Below the pieces are notes generated by a model, which was not told where the DNA came from, did not search any database, and was given only the letters and a program-made list of their open reading frames with translations. A DNA stretch of 59,022 bases from Acidobacteriota bacterium (GTDB lineage Bacteria > Acidobacteriota > Vicinamibacteria > Vicinamibacterales > 2-12-FULL-66-21). Each line of letters begins with the position of its first letter. Position 1 is the stretch's first letter. Positions 1 to 8,720 of this stretch are shown here, one piece after another. The stretch is taken from positions 17,330-76,351 of the forward strand of contig JACPDI010000002.1 of NCBI GenBank assembly GCA_016184105.1, read 5' to 3'. The position numbers and the translations under genes are program-made.

Positions 1-81
1 GTACCCGTTTCCATAGTCGAAGTGCCCGTTGACCATCAGCACCTCGAAGTCCTGCAGCTTCCTGAGCGCCTGCAGCCTCAC
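1..81 (-). CDS. Phosphoribosyltransferase-like protein, N-terminal fragment
   Basis: Only the first 27 codons are inside the window; the gene runs off its left edge. A GTG start two bases beyond the pyrC stop gives a peptide containing VNGHFDYGNGY. That segment reminds me of the N terminus of phosphoribosyltransferases found beside pyrimidine genes, and orotate phosphoribosyltransferase is the one de novo step missing here besides the carbamoyl phosphate synthase genes. The assignment is from memory of the family and from position in the pyrR-pyrB-pyrC run; too little protein is visible to show a PRPP motif. Confidence 0.45.
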   Translation of the reverse strand, partial: MRLQALRKLQDFEVLMVNGHFDYGNGY

Positions 82-82
82 T

Positions 83-1411
83 TCATCCAGCCGCGACACG
101 TCTGCCCTCCAGGTTCGCGGCGCCCGGCGCGCCGGGATTCACGTACACGAGACGGCCGCCCACGATCGTCGCCGCCACGCCGCCGCGCAGCGTCCAGCCA
201 TCGAACGGCGTGTTCTTCGACTTCGATCGCAGCGCCGCGGCCGAGATCGTCGTCGGCATGTCTGGCGCGAGAAGCGTGATGTCGGCCGGCGCGCCGCCGG
301 CGAGCGTGCCGCCGGGGACGTTGAGAATCCTGGCCGGGTTGACCGACATGAGCTCGATCATCCGATTCACGGTGATTCGTCCCGCGTGCACGAGGCGATC
401 GAAGACCAGCGCCACCGCGGTCTCGAGGCCGACGATGCCAAAGGGGGCGCGGTCGAACTCCACGAGCTTCTCGTCGTAGTGGTGCGGCGCGTGGTCGGTC
501 GCGATGGCGTCGATCGACCCATCCGCGAGCCCCTCGATCAACGCATCGCGATCCGCCAGGTCGCGCAGCGGCGGGTTCATCTTCACGTTCGTGTCGTAGC
601 CCTCGAGCGCCTCGTCGGTCAGCACCAGGTGATGCGGGGTCACCTCGCAGGTCACGCGCACGCCGCGCTCTTTCCCCGCACGCACCGCGCGCAGCGAGCC
701 GCGCACGCTCATGTGTGCAATGTGCACCGGCGCGCCGGCCACGTCCGCGAGCGTGACGTCGCGCTCGACCATCAGGGCCTCTGCGGCGGCCGGGATGCCG
801 CGGAGCCCCAGGCGGGACGCGTGGTAGCCCTCGTGCGCCACGCCGTCGGCCTTCAGCGACGAGTCCTCGCAGTGGTCGATCACCGGCATGCCGAACATGC
901 CCGCGTACTCGAGCGCGCGGCGCATCAGCAGCGCGGTCGCGACCGGCCGGCCGTCGTCGGAGATCGCGACGCACCCTGCGCGCTTCAGCTCGGCGATGTC
1001 GGCAAGCTGCTCTCCCTTCGATCCGCGCGAGACCGCGCCGATGGGATACACGCGCGCCTGCCCTGCTTCCGCGGCGCGCCGGAGGATCAGCTCCGTCACC
1101 GCCGCGTGGTCGTTCACCGGCTCGGTATTCGGCATGCAGGCGACGGCGGTGAAGCCGCCGGCCACGGCCGCCGCCGTGCCGGTCGCTACCGTCTCCTTGT
1201 GCTCCTGGCCGGGCTCGCGCAGGTGCACGTGCATGTCGATGAGCCCGGGCACCACCAGCCAGCCAGCCGGCACCTCGACGATCGACGCGCCATCGCCGGG
1301 GATGGAGGTGCCCACCCGCGCGATGCGCTCTCCCTCGACGAGCACGTCCGCCGGCCCGTTCAGCCCGCGCACGGGGTCGACGACGTGCCCTCCCTTCAAC
1401 AGCAGTTTCAC
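83..1411 (-). CDS. pyrC: Dihydroorotase
   Basis: This 442-residue protein closes carbamoyl aspartate to dihydroorotate, step three of de novo pyrimidine synthesis, in the cytoplasm. It is an amidohydrolase of the class I dihydroorotase type: the HVHLREPG motif near residue 60 gives the metal-binding HxH, and ATDHAPHH near residue 310 carries the catalytic Asp. Length is normal for the class. The ATG start lies one base after the pyrB stop, so it is the third gene of a pyrR-pyrB-pyrC operon and probably shares the PyrR-controlled leader. Nothing in the sequence looks damaged. Confidence 0.97.
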   Translation of the reverse strand: MKLLLKGGHVVDPVRGLNGPADVLVEGERIARVGTSIPGDGASIVEVPAGWLVVPGLIDMHVHLREPGQEHKETVATGTAAAVAGGFTAVACMPNTEPVNDHAAVTELILRRAAEAGQARVYPIGAVSRGSKGEQLADIAELKRAGCVAISDDGRPVATALLMRRALEYAGMFGMPVIDHCEDSSLKADGVAHEGYHASRLGLRGIPAAAEALMVERDVTLADVAGAPVHIAHMSVRGSLRAVRAGKERGVRVTCEVTPHHLVLTDEALEGYDTNVKMNPPLRDLADRDALIEGLADGSIDAIATDHAPHHYDEKLVEFDRAPFGIVGLETAVALVFDRLVHAGRITVNRMIELMSVNPARILNVPGGTLAGGAPADITLLAPDMPTTISAAALRSKSKNTPFDGWTLRGGVAATIVGGRLVYVNPGAPGAANLEGRRVAAG

Positions 1412-1412
1412 G

Positions 1413-2377
<965 letters not shown>

Positions 2378-2381
<4 letters not shown>

Positions 2382-2920
2382 ACCGCCACCTCTTCTTCGA
2401 TGCTGACCTCGTCGCGGCCGTCGACCTCCGCCAGCCTGACCTGGACGCTCTGACGCGGCGAGGTCGGCAGGTTCTTGCCGACGTAGTCCGCCTTGATCGG
2501 CAGCTCCCGGTGCCCGCGGTCCACGAGCACGACGAGCTGGATGCTGCGGGGCCGCCCGAAATCGATCAGCGCGTCGAGCGCCGCGCGGACGGTGCGCCCG
2601 GTGTACAGCACGTCGTCCACGAGCAGGATGCGCCGGTCGTCGATCGAGAACGGGATTTCCGTCTTGCGGACGACGGGCTGCGGGCCGACGGGCTGGCGCA
2701 TCAGGTCGTCGCGGTAGAGCGTGATGTCGAGCGCGCCGGTGGGAATCTCGTGACCGGCGATCGACGCGATGTTCTGCGCGAGGCGCCGGGCAATCGGCAC
2801 GCCGCGCGCGCGCACGCCGACAAGGGCCAGCTCGTCGAACGCGCGCGTGCGCTCGACGATCTCGTGGGCGATGCGCATGAGCGTGCGCCCGACGCGCTCG
2901 GCGTCCATTACAATCGGCAT
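2378..2920 (-). CDS. pyrR: Bifunctional pyr operon regulator / uracil phosphoribosyltransferase
   Basis: The 180-residue protein is the UMP-sensing RNA-binding regulator PyrR, which also has weak uracil phosphoribosyltransferase activity. The PRPP-binding loop [19 protein letters not shown] spans about residues 97-115, and [12 protein letters not shown] near residue 33 is the conserved N-terminal segment. It is the first gene of the minus-strand operon. Its leader carries a good match to the PyrR-binding loop at 2974-2996, so the protein probably regulates its own operon. I chose the ATG at 2920; an internal ATG four codons later is possible. Confidence 0.96.
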
Positions 2921-2973
2921 GGCGTGACCTGGGAAAGCGGGATGAGCGGAAGGACGCGTGACTTCACGACAGA

Positions 2974-2996
2974 CCTCTTCGCGGCCTCGCGGGACC
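2974..2996 (-). promoter_or_regulatory. Probable PyrR-binding RNA loop in the pyrRBC leader
   Basis: Read on the minus strand the leader contains GGTCCCGCGAGGCCGCGAAG, which follows the conserved PyrR-binding pattern UCCNGNGAGG. The flanking CGCGG and CCGCG can pair and close the conserved loop. It lies about 55-75 nt upstream of the pyrR start. I see no U-tract terminator between it and the start, so control may be by translation rather than attenuation. A small hairpin (CGTGAAGTCACG) and a second GTCACG just before the ATG could form alternative pairings; that is inference. Confidence 0.72.
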
Positions 2997-3016
2997 GCGG
3001 TTAAAGAGCAGGAACG

Positions 3017-3022
3017 AGTGTA
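3017..3022 (-). promoter_or_regulatory. Extended -10 box of the pyrRBC promoter
   Basis: On the minus strand the sequence reads TGATACACT, an extended -10 (TGN then TACACT). No good -35 is visible 17 bp upstream, where the end of the palindromic repeat lies. A start point near 3010 would give a leader of about 90 nt that contains the PyrR-binding loop. Confidence 0.45.
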
Positions 3023-3031
3023 TCACGGACG

Positions 3032-3097
3032 GAATAAGGGGGACAGTCACACTTTCCGAAGCAGCGACCCAGGAAAGTGTGACTGTCCCCCTTATTC
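3032..3097. repeat. Palindromic dispersed element, copy 1
   Basis: Two perfect 26-bp inverted arms (3032-3057 and 3072-3097) flank a 14-nt loop. The arm core is GGACAGTCACACTTTCC. The same element occurs at 12590, 21241, 30780 and 45215. It lies between the 3' end of the phosphodiesterase-like gene and the pyrR leader, both on the minus strand, so it may act as a terminator for the upstream gene. It looks like a REP/MITE-type element; no transposase is present in the window. Confidence 0.9.
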
Positions 3098-3105
3098 TCA
3101 CCTCT

Positions 3106-4863
3106 TCACCGATCGTACGACGGGATGAACACGATCGGCCGGCTCTCCGAGAACTCCTTCTCGAACAGGTCGGCGCGCGCGTACCCATCCATGTCGCGGC
3201 CGACCGGGAGCCCCAGGTAGTAGAGGATCGTCGGCGTCACGTCCACGACCGCACCGCGCTGGATCTTGCCCGAACGCACGTGCGTACCGTAGGCCAGCAG
3301 GAAGCCGTCGGGCGCGCGCTCGTGCGTGCCGCTCATCCGCGCGTCGCCGAGGACGCGCGCGAGCACGCGCTTGGGCACCGTCATCGGCTCCATCCCGAAT
3401 CCCGAGACAATGAGCAACAGGTCGCCGGGACCCAGGCCCTCGAGCGCGGCACCGACCTCCGCGTCGAGAAACGCGTAATACCGGTCGAGCACGCCGCCAA
3501 ACGCCCTCAGCTCCGTTTCCGGCACGTCGCCAAAGGCGCGGGGCGTCGCGTAACGGAGATACGTGTGGCCGACGGCGTCGAGCCCCGTGTAGCGAATCGC
3601 CAGAATGTCCGGGGATTGCTGCGCGGCGACGTCGCGCGCCAGGCGGCCGTAGATTCGATCCCACCGCGTCGGCTGGTCCTGGACCGTCTCGAGGCCGCTG
3701 CCGGACGCATTGGCCGGGATTGGCGCGATCTCGACAATCGCCGGCCCCTCGGAGAACGCCGCGCGAGCCGCCGGGAGCAGATCCGCCGGGTACGCAATCG
3801 ATTCGTCCGCCAGCCGCACCAGCGATCGTGACACCAGGTGAAGGCGATCGGAAATGATGAACCCGTTGACCGCATGCGCCGGATACGTGACGGGCCAGCG
3901 CACGATGCCGGTGCGCAGCCCGCGGCTGCCCGCAAGCTCCCAGAGCGGGCGGGCGCGCCATGATGCCGACGAATGCGGCGCCGTCCGGACGACGCCAAAG
4001 CGCACCAGCGCGTGCGCCAGGCAGTAATCGGGCAGCAGCTCGACATCGGCCTCGCGCGATCGCACGTAGTACGTGGCGCCGCTCGGCACGCCGTTCTCCG
4101 GCGGGTACTTTCCGGTGGCGACCGCGGTCCACACTGGCTCGGGCTGCGTGGGCCTGAGCGTGGCCAGGTCCATCGCCGCCCCGCGGTCGAGGATGCGGCC
4201 GAAGTTTGGGAACCGCCCTTCCGCCGCGCGCGGCCACAGGTACTCCAGCGAGGCGCCCTCGAGCAGGATCAGCACGACGCGTCCGGCGCCTGCCGCCGGC
4301 CTCTCAGCCGGCGACAGATCGAGCCGTCGCGCCACGATCGGCCGCCGCTCGCCCACACCGCGCACGGCGAGCGGGAGCGCCATGGAGGTTGCCAGCGAGA
4401 TCCCCAGCACCGCGGCGGCGGCGCGGCTTCCCCGACGGCCGACCGAGTAGTAAATGATCGCGATCGACAGCAGCACGACGGCGACGCCGGTGGCACCCAC
4501 CGCCCCCGCGGCCATGCGCTGCGCCGCCTCGTCTCCGATGGTCACCGAGAACGCGCGCAGGTTCATCCACATCAGCAGCGCGGTCGCCGAGCACAGCACC
4601 GTGCCGGTCCACGCCTGCAGCCGCACGCTGATCCACGCCGGCGCGCTCACCGGCAGGCCCACGATCTCCAGCAGCATCATCACGAGATATCCGGCGATCG
4701 CGAGGTGCAGCCCGTAGAGCAGCGCGACGGCCGCGTACCACTCCGCCACGACGCGGCTGTGCAGCGGCACGTGCGGATTGAGCTGGAGGATCAGGACGGT
4801 GAGATACGCGGCGCCGATGAGACCCGTGACGACGGCGTTCGCGAGCAGGCGGAGGTAGCGCAC
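3106..4863 (-). CDS. Membrane-anchored alkaline phosphatase-superfamily protein (phosphodiesterase/phosphotransferase-like)
   Basis: The N-terminal ~180 residues form about five hydrophobic segments; the rest is an alkaline-phosphatase-superfamily domain. Visible motifs are PVWTAVATGKYPPENGV (nucleophile Thr in the TGK-type loop), TGLDAVGHTYLRY (Asp/His metal ligands) and a C-terminal PTILYYLGLPVGRDMDG segment typical of type I phosphodiesterases and related enzymes. The first metal-ligand position reads LLEGAS, with Glu where Asp-Gly is usual. Substrate is unknown; a membrane lipid or glycan phosphotransfer role would fit. I chose the GTG at 4863, since the upstream ATG at 4890 would overlap the divergent pyrK start. 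Confidence 0.75.
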   Translation of the reverse strand: MRYLRLLANAVVTGLIGAAYLTVLILQLNPHVPLHSRVVAEWYAAVALLYGLHLAIAGYLVMMLLEIVGLPVSAPAWISVRLQAWTGTVLCSATALLMWMNLRAFSVTIGDEAAQRMAAGAVGATGVAVVLLSIAIIYYSVGRRGSRAAAAVLGISLATSMALPLAVRGVGERRPIVARRLDLSPAERPAAGAGRVVLILLEGASLEYLWPRAAEGRFPNFGRILDRGAAMDLATLRPTQPEPVWTAVATGKYPPENGVPSGATYYVRSREADVELLPDYCLAHALVRFGVVRTAPHSSASWRARPLWELAGSRGLRTGIVRWPVTYPAHAVNGFIISDRLHLVSRSLVRLADESIAYPADLLPAARAAFSEGPAIVEIAPIPANASGSGLETVQDQPTRWDRIYGRLARDVAAQQSPDILAIRYTGLDAVGHTYLRYATPRAFGDVPETELRAFGGVLDRYYAFLDAEVGAALEGLGPGDLLLIVSGFGMEPMTVPKRVLARVLGDARMSGTHERAPDGFLLAYGTHVRSGKIQRGAVVDVTPTILYYLGLPVGRDMDGYARADLFEKEFSESRPIVFIPSYDR

Positions 4864-4868
4864 AAGGT

Positions 4869-4874
4869 TATACT
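4869..4874 (+). promoter_or_regulatory. -10 box placing the pyrK transcript start at or near its ATG
   Basis: TATACT ends eight bases before the pyrK ATG, so transcription would start almost at the start codon and the message would be leaderless. There is no Shine-Dalgarno sequence. A convincing -35 is not visible. Confidence 0.5.
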
Positions 4875-4882
4875 GCTCCCAT

Positions 4883-5701
4883 ATGCCCATCGACGTCGAG
4901 GCCGCGGTCGTCTCGAACACGACGCTCTCCGACGACTTCAACGTGCTTTCGCTCGACGCGCCCGGCATCGCGGAGGCGGCGCAGCCCGGCCAGTTCGTGA
5001 TGATCAAGGCGAACGACGGCACCGACCCGCTGCTGCGGCGGCCGTTCTCGATCTTCCAGGTCCTGCGCGACGCCGCGGGACGTCGCACGGGCTTCACGGT
5101 GCTCAACAAGCGCATCGGGCGCGGCACCAGCCGGCTGTTCGACGCCGCGCGCGGCGCGCGCATCGCCTGCCTCGGCCCGCTCGGCCGCCCGTTCGACCTC
5201 GTCGCTCCGGGCGCAGAGGCCTGGATGGTCGCCGGCGGCGTCGGGCTGGCGCCGTTTGCCACGCTCGCCGAGGCGCTTCGAGAGCGCGGGACGCCGATGA
5301 CGCTCTTCTACGGCGCGCGGCGCGCGTGCGAACTGTTTTTCGTCGAGCTGTTCGAACAGCTCGGCGTTCGCGTCGTGCTCGCCACCGAGGACGGCAGCCG
5401 CGGCGATCACGGCCGCGTGACCGTCCCGCTCAAGCGCGCGCTGCAGCAGGGGGGGGCGTCCGCGCGCCTGTTTGCCTGCGGCCCGACGCCGATGATGAAC
5501 GCCGTCGCCGCGCTCGCGCGGGCGCACGGCCGGCCGTGCACCGTCTCGCTCGAACAGGTCATGGGCTGCGGCCTCGGCGGGTGCTACAGCTGCGTCGTCG
5601 GCGTTCGTGCGGAGGACGGCCGGACGCACCTCGTGCGGTCCTGCGTGGACGGCCCCGTCTTCGACGCGCGGCAGATCGCCTGGGAAGAGCTGGTTCATTG
5701 A
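4883..5701 (+). CDS. pyrK: Dihydroorotate dehydrogenase electron transfer subunit
   Basis: The 272-residue protein is the FAD/2Fe-2S partner that passes electrons from class 1B dihydroorotate dehydrogenase to NAD+. An FAD-binding beta barrel is followed by a ferredoxin-reductase NAD domain (WMVAGGVGLAPFATLAEAL near residue 115) and a C-terminal cluster site CGLGGCYSC plus a distal Cys in VRSCVDGPVF. The four cysteines are intact. It overlaps pyrD by one base (TGATG), so the two subunits are probably made together. The start is preceded by a -10 box rather than a ribosome binding site. Confidence 0.95.
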   Translation: MPIDVEAAVVSNTTLSDDFNVLSLDAPGIAEAAQPGQFVMIKANDGTDPLLRRPFSIFQVLRDAAGRRTGFTVLNKRIGRGTSRLFDAARGARIACLGPLGRPFDLVAPGAEAWMVAGGVGLAPFATLAEALRERGTPMTLFYGARRACELFFVELFEQLGVRVVLATEDGSRGDHGRVTVPLKRALQQGGASARLFACGPTPMMNAVAALARAHGRPCTVSLEQVMGCGLGGCYSCVVGVRAEDGRTHLVRSCVDGPVFDARQIAWEELVH

Positions 5702-6639
5702 TGGATTTGACGACTCCTCTCGGCCCGCTGACCTTGAAGAACCCGCTCATCGCCGCCAGCGGCTGCTTCGGTTACGGACTGGAGTACGCGGAGATCGTCG
5801 ACCTCTCGTCGCTCGGCGCCATCGCCGTCAAAGGCTTGTTCCTCAACGAGCGCGAAGGACACCGGCCGCCCCGAATCGTCGAAACGCCGTCCGGCATGCT
5901 GAACGCGATCGGGCTCCAGGGGATCGGTGTGCACCGCTTCGTTCGCGAGAAGCTCCCGGAGCTGCGGCGTCTCGGCGCGACCGTCATCGTCAACATCTGC
6001 GGCAGCACGCTGGACGAGTACGTGGAAGTGGCGAACGTGCTGTCGGACGCGGAGGGGGTCGCAGCACTCGAGTTGAACATCTCGTGCCCGAACATCAAGG
6101 AAGGCGGCATCCAGTTCGGGTGCAGCCTGCCGGGCACGCACCAGGTGGTATCCGCCATCCGCAAGGCCACGCGGCTGCCGGTCATCCCCAAGCTCACGCC
6201 GAACGTAACCGACGTCGCGTCATTCGCGCGCGCGGCGGAGGAGGCCGGCGCCGACGCCGTCTCCCTCGTGAACACGTTTCTCGCGATGGCGATCGACGTG
6301 CACACACGGCGGCCCAAGCTGACCAACGTCGTCGGCGGCCTGAGCGGGCCCGCGATCCGGCCGATCGCGGTGCGCATGGTGTACGAATGCCGTCAGGCGG
6401 TGAAGATCCCGATTATCGGCATGGGCGGCATCGCGTGCGCGGACGACGCGATCGAGTTCATGATTGCGGGGGCGAACGCGGTGCAGGTGGGAACGGCGAA
6501 TTTCGTCGATCCGTTCATCTGGCCGAAGCTGCGCTCGGGCATCGAGGCCTACATGCAGCGCCACGGCCTCACGCGCCTGGCCGACATCGTCGGCACCGTG
6601 GACACGCGGAAGAAGGACGTGGTGTGGACCAGCTCATAG
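5701..6639 (+). CDS. pyrD: Dihydroorotate dehydrogenase, catalytic subunit (class 1B type)
   Basis: The 312-residue FMN enzyme oxidises dihydroorotate to orotate. Recognisable segments are NPLIAASGCFGYGLEY at the N terminus, ELNISCPNIKEGG with the class 1 catalytic Cys, PVIPKLTPNV with the FMN-contacting Lys, and IIGMGGIACADDAIEFMIAG binding FMN phosphate. The Cys base and the adjacent pyrK make it NAD-linked class 1B rather than the quinone-linked class 2. It overlaps the pyrK stop and is itself overlapped by pyrF, giving a tight pyrKDF operon divergent from the phosphodiesterase-like gene. Confidence 0.97.
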   Translation: MDLTTPLGPLTLKNPLIAASGCFGYGLEYAEIVDLSSLGAIAVKGLFLNEREGHRPPRIVETPSGMLNAIGLQGIGVHRFVREKLPELRRLGATVIVNICGSTLDEYVEVANVLSDAEGVAALELNISCPNIKEGGIQFGCSLPGTHQVVSAIRKATRLPVIPKLTPNVTDVASFARAAEEAGADAVSLVNTFLAMAIDVHTRRPKLTNVVGGLSGPAIRPIAVRMVYECRQAVKIPIIGMGGIACADDAIEFMIAGANAVQVGTANFVDPFIWPKLRSGIEAYMQRHGLTRLADIVGTVDTRKKDVVWTSS

Positions 6640-7322
6640 TGGCGCTGGATGTCGATTCCGCGGCGAAGGCGCGCCGGCTGGCCGATACGCTCCGCGGCGC
6701 CGTCGGCGCGTTCAAGATCGGCAGCCGCCTGTTCACCGCGGAAGGGCCGGCATTTGTCAGGGAGCTTGCCGAGCGCGGCGACCGTGTCTTCCTCGACCTG
6801 AAGTTCCACGACATTCCACATACCGTGGCGGGCGCGGTGGAAGCCGCGACACGGATGGGCGTGTGGATGGTGAACGTCCATGCGGCGGGCGGTGGATCGA
6901 TGATGCGCGCCGCGCGCGATGCCGCGGACAGCGCGTCGGCACAGGCGGGACGGGCGCGGCCGATCGTCATCGCGGTGACCGTGCTGACGAGCCTCTCGGC
7001 CGGCGAGCTTCGGGAAACGGGCGTGCCGCGCGAGCCGCTGGAGCACGTCACGCACCTCGCGCGGCTCGCGAAGGAGGCCGGGCTCGACGGCGTCGTGGCG
7101 TCGCCGCAGGAAACGGCGGCCATCCGGGCCGCGTGCGGGCCCCGGTTCGCGATCGTGACGCCGGGTATTCGAGGGCCGAACGACGCCAAGGGGGACCAGA
7201 CGCGGACGCTGTCGCCCCGCGACGCGATCGCGGCTGGCGCGAGCTACATCGTCGTCGGCAGGCCTGTGATCGGCGCGCCGGATCCCCGGCGCGCCGCAGA
7301 AGAGATCGTTACTTCGCTGTGA
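6624..7322 (+). CDS. pyrF: Orotidine 5'-phosphate decarboxylase
   Basis: The 232-residue barrel enzyme makes UMP from OMP, the last step of the pathway. The catalytic DLKFHDIPHTV motif lies near residue 58, VVASPQE near 160 and the phosphate-binding YIVVGRPVI near 211. I chose the GTG at 6624, which overlaps pyrD by 16 bases and has AGAAGGA seven bases upstream; the protein then begins VDQLIVALDVD, as expected for the first barrel strand. Its 3' end overlaps the convergent lipoprotein gene by 14 bases. Confidence 0.95.
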   Translation: MDQLIVALDVDSAAKARRLADTLRGAVGAFKIGSRLFTAEGPAFVRELAERGDRVFLDLKFHDIPHTVAGAVEAATRMGVWMVNVHAAGGGSMMRAARDAADSASAQAGRARPIVIAVTVLTSLSAGELRETGVPREPLEHVTHLARLAKEAGLDGVVASPQETAAIRAACGPRFAIVTPGIRGPNDAKGDQTRTLSPRDAIAAGASYIVVGRPVIGAPDPRRAAEEIVTSL

Positions 7323-7884
7323 AGATGAAGTGGCCGCGACGGTTCTGCGACCAGCAGCTCTCGTTCTCCTCGGTGCAGAACGGCTGCTCTTCGCCCTTGC
7401 TCACCATCTGGAGGCGATCGGTGGGCACGCCGAGGCTGACGAGGTAGTCGCGCACCGCGGCGGCACGGCGTTCGCCGAGCGCAAGGTTGTACTCGTTGGT
7501 GCCGCGCGAGTCGCAGTGCCCCTCGACGAGGATGCGCGTGCTCGCCCAGCGCTGCAGCCAGGCCGCGTTCTTCTGAAGGTCCGCCCGGGCCTGCTCGGAG
7601 AGCGCCGCGCTGTCATAGTCGAATGACACGTCGGTCAGCGGCTTCTCGGCGTTGAGCTCGTCGAGCGTCTTCTTCGCAAAGATCTCATCCTCAGTCGGCG
7701 GCTTCGGCGCCGGCGGAGGCGGCGGCGGGGGCGGTGGGGGCGGTGGCGGCGGTGGCGGCGGCGCCGGCTCGGCAGCGGGCGGGGGCGCCGGAGCGGCCTC
7801 GGGCTGCTTCTTGCCGCACCCGACAGCCGCGATGAGGGCACCACACAGCATAAGCGTGCAGAGAATTCGGAGCGTTCGTTCCAT
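7309..7884 (-). CDS. pal: Pal/OmpA-family peptidoglycan-associated lipoprotein
   Basis: The 191-residue protein has a signal peptide ending in a lipobox-like AAVGC, a spacer with about 17 consecutive prolines, then an OmpA-type peptidoglycan-binding domain (VSFDYDSAALSEQAR, ILVEGHCDSRGTNEYNLALG). Pal proteins are outer-membrane lipoproteins that bind peptidoglycan and work with Tol proteins in envelope constriction; no tol genes are in this window. The proline tract is probably a stiff periplasmic spacer. The gene has a clear sigma-70 promoter 7 nt before its ATG and overlaps pyrF tail to tail. Confidence 0.88.
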   Translation of the reverse strand: MERTLRILCTLMLCGALIAAVGCGKKQPEAAPAPPPAAEPAPPPPPPPPPPPPPPPPPAPKPPTEDEIFAKKTLDELNAEKPLTDVSFDYDSAALSEQARADLQKNAAWLQRWASTRILVEGHCDSRGTNEYNLALGERRAAAVRDYLVSLGVPTDRLQMVSKGEEQPFCTEENESCWSQNRRGHFIFTAK

Positions 7885-7891
7885 GGCGCTG

Positions 7892-7920
7892 AGCTTAACG
7901 ACTCGCTGAGGACCTGTCAA
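7892..7920 (-). promoter_or_regulatory. Sigma-70 promoter of the pal-like gene, leaderless
   Basis: On the minus strand a perfect TTGACA (7915-7920) and TAAGCT (7892-7897) are separated by 17 bp. The -10 ends seven bases before the ATG, so the message should begin at or next to the start codon. The -35 lies beside the TTG start of the divergent methyltransferase gene. Confidence 0.75.
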
Positions 7921-7921
7921 T

Positions 7922-8674
7922 TTGGATCGACTTCTCGAGGCCACGGCACGCGCCGAACGCGAGCATTTCTGGTGGCGCGGTTTCCGCGCGTTCGTCCGGC
8001 CGGCGATCGCCCGCGCCGCCGCCCGGGGGCGGGTAGAGGTCCTGGACTGCGGCTGCGGCACGGGCGCCAACCTCGCGATGCTGCGCGAGTTTGGCCCGGC
8101 GGCCGGCATCGACCTGGCGTGGGCAGGGCTGGCATTTGCGCGCGAGCGCGGTGAGCGACAGGTCGCCCGCGCCAGCGCAGATGCGCTGCCGTTTGCCGAT
8201 GCCACCTTCGACCTGGTGACGTCGTTCGACATGCTGCAGTGCCTGCCGGACGCCGCCGAGCGCGGGGCATTTGCCGAGATGCATCGCGTGCTCAAGCCCG
8301 GGGGGCACGCGGTGCTGAACGTTGCCGCAATGGACATCCTGTGGGGGAACCACTCGATCCTCGCCCACGAAGTGCGCCGCTACTCGAAGCGCGGGCTGCG
8401 CGAGCGGCTGCTTGCGGCCGGTCTGCAGCCGCTGCGGATTACCTACACGAACGCGACGCTGTTCCCCATCCTCGCGCCGCTCCGGATCACGCAACGCGCG
8501 ATCGGCCTTGCGGCCTCGGACGCGGACGCCAGGGCCGAGCAGGAGGTTGCCCTCCCGTCCCGGCCGGTGAACGCGGTTATGACAGGGCTGCTGCGCCTCG
8601 AGGCCGCCGCCGTGCGCGCCATCGATATGCCGTTTGGAAGCTCGCTGCTGGCGGTGGCGAAGAGATCCTTGTAG
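7922..8674 (+). CDS. Class I SAM-dependent methyltransferase
   Basis: The 250-residue protein has the AdoMet-binding glycine motif VLDCGCGTGAN near residue 40, an acidic motif II (FDLVTSFDMLQCL) and motif III (RVLKPGGHAVLNVAA), so it is a Methyltransf_11-type enzyme. The N-terminal REHFWWRGFRAFVRP segment is common in versions sitting near glycosyltransferases and membrane proteins; its neighbour here is a large polytopic membrane protein on the other strand. Substrate unknown. The start is TTG, with GAGGA about 11 bases upstream; no ATG or GTG lies in frame before the fold begins. Confidence 0.8.
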   Translation: MDRLLEATARAEREHFWWRGFRAFVRPAIARAAARGRVEVLDCGCGTGANLAMLREFGPAAGIDLAWAGLAFARERGERQVARASADALPFADATFDLVTSFDMLQCLPDAAERGAFAEMHRVLKPGGHAVLNVAAMDILWGNHSILAHEVRRYSKRGLRERLLAAGLQPLRITYTNATLFPILAPLRITQRAIGLAASDADARAEQEVALPSRPVNAVMTGLLRLEAAAVRAIDMPFGSSLLAVAKRSL

Positions 8675-8720
8675 TGAGCAGTGGCCAGTGGCCAGACTGA
8701 CCACTGATCACTGATCAGTG
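8675..8720. repeat. AGTGG/CAGTG-type heptad repeat with inverted symmetry
   Basis: Short reiterated units (AGTGGCCAGTGGCCAG then ACTGATCACTGATCAGTG) fill the gap between two convergent genes and run into the stop codon of the second. Similar degenerate units occur at 28590-28612 and 28926-29006. They may serve as terminator-like hairpins. Confidence 0.5.
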
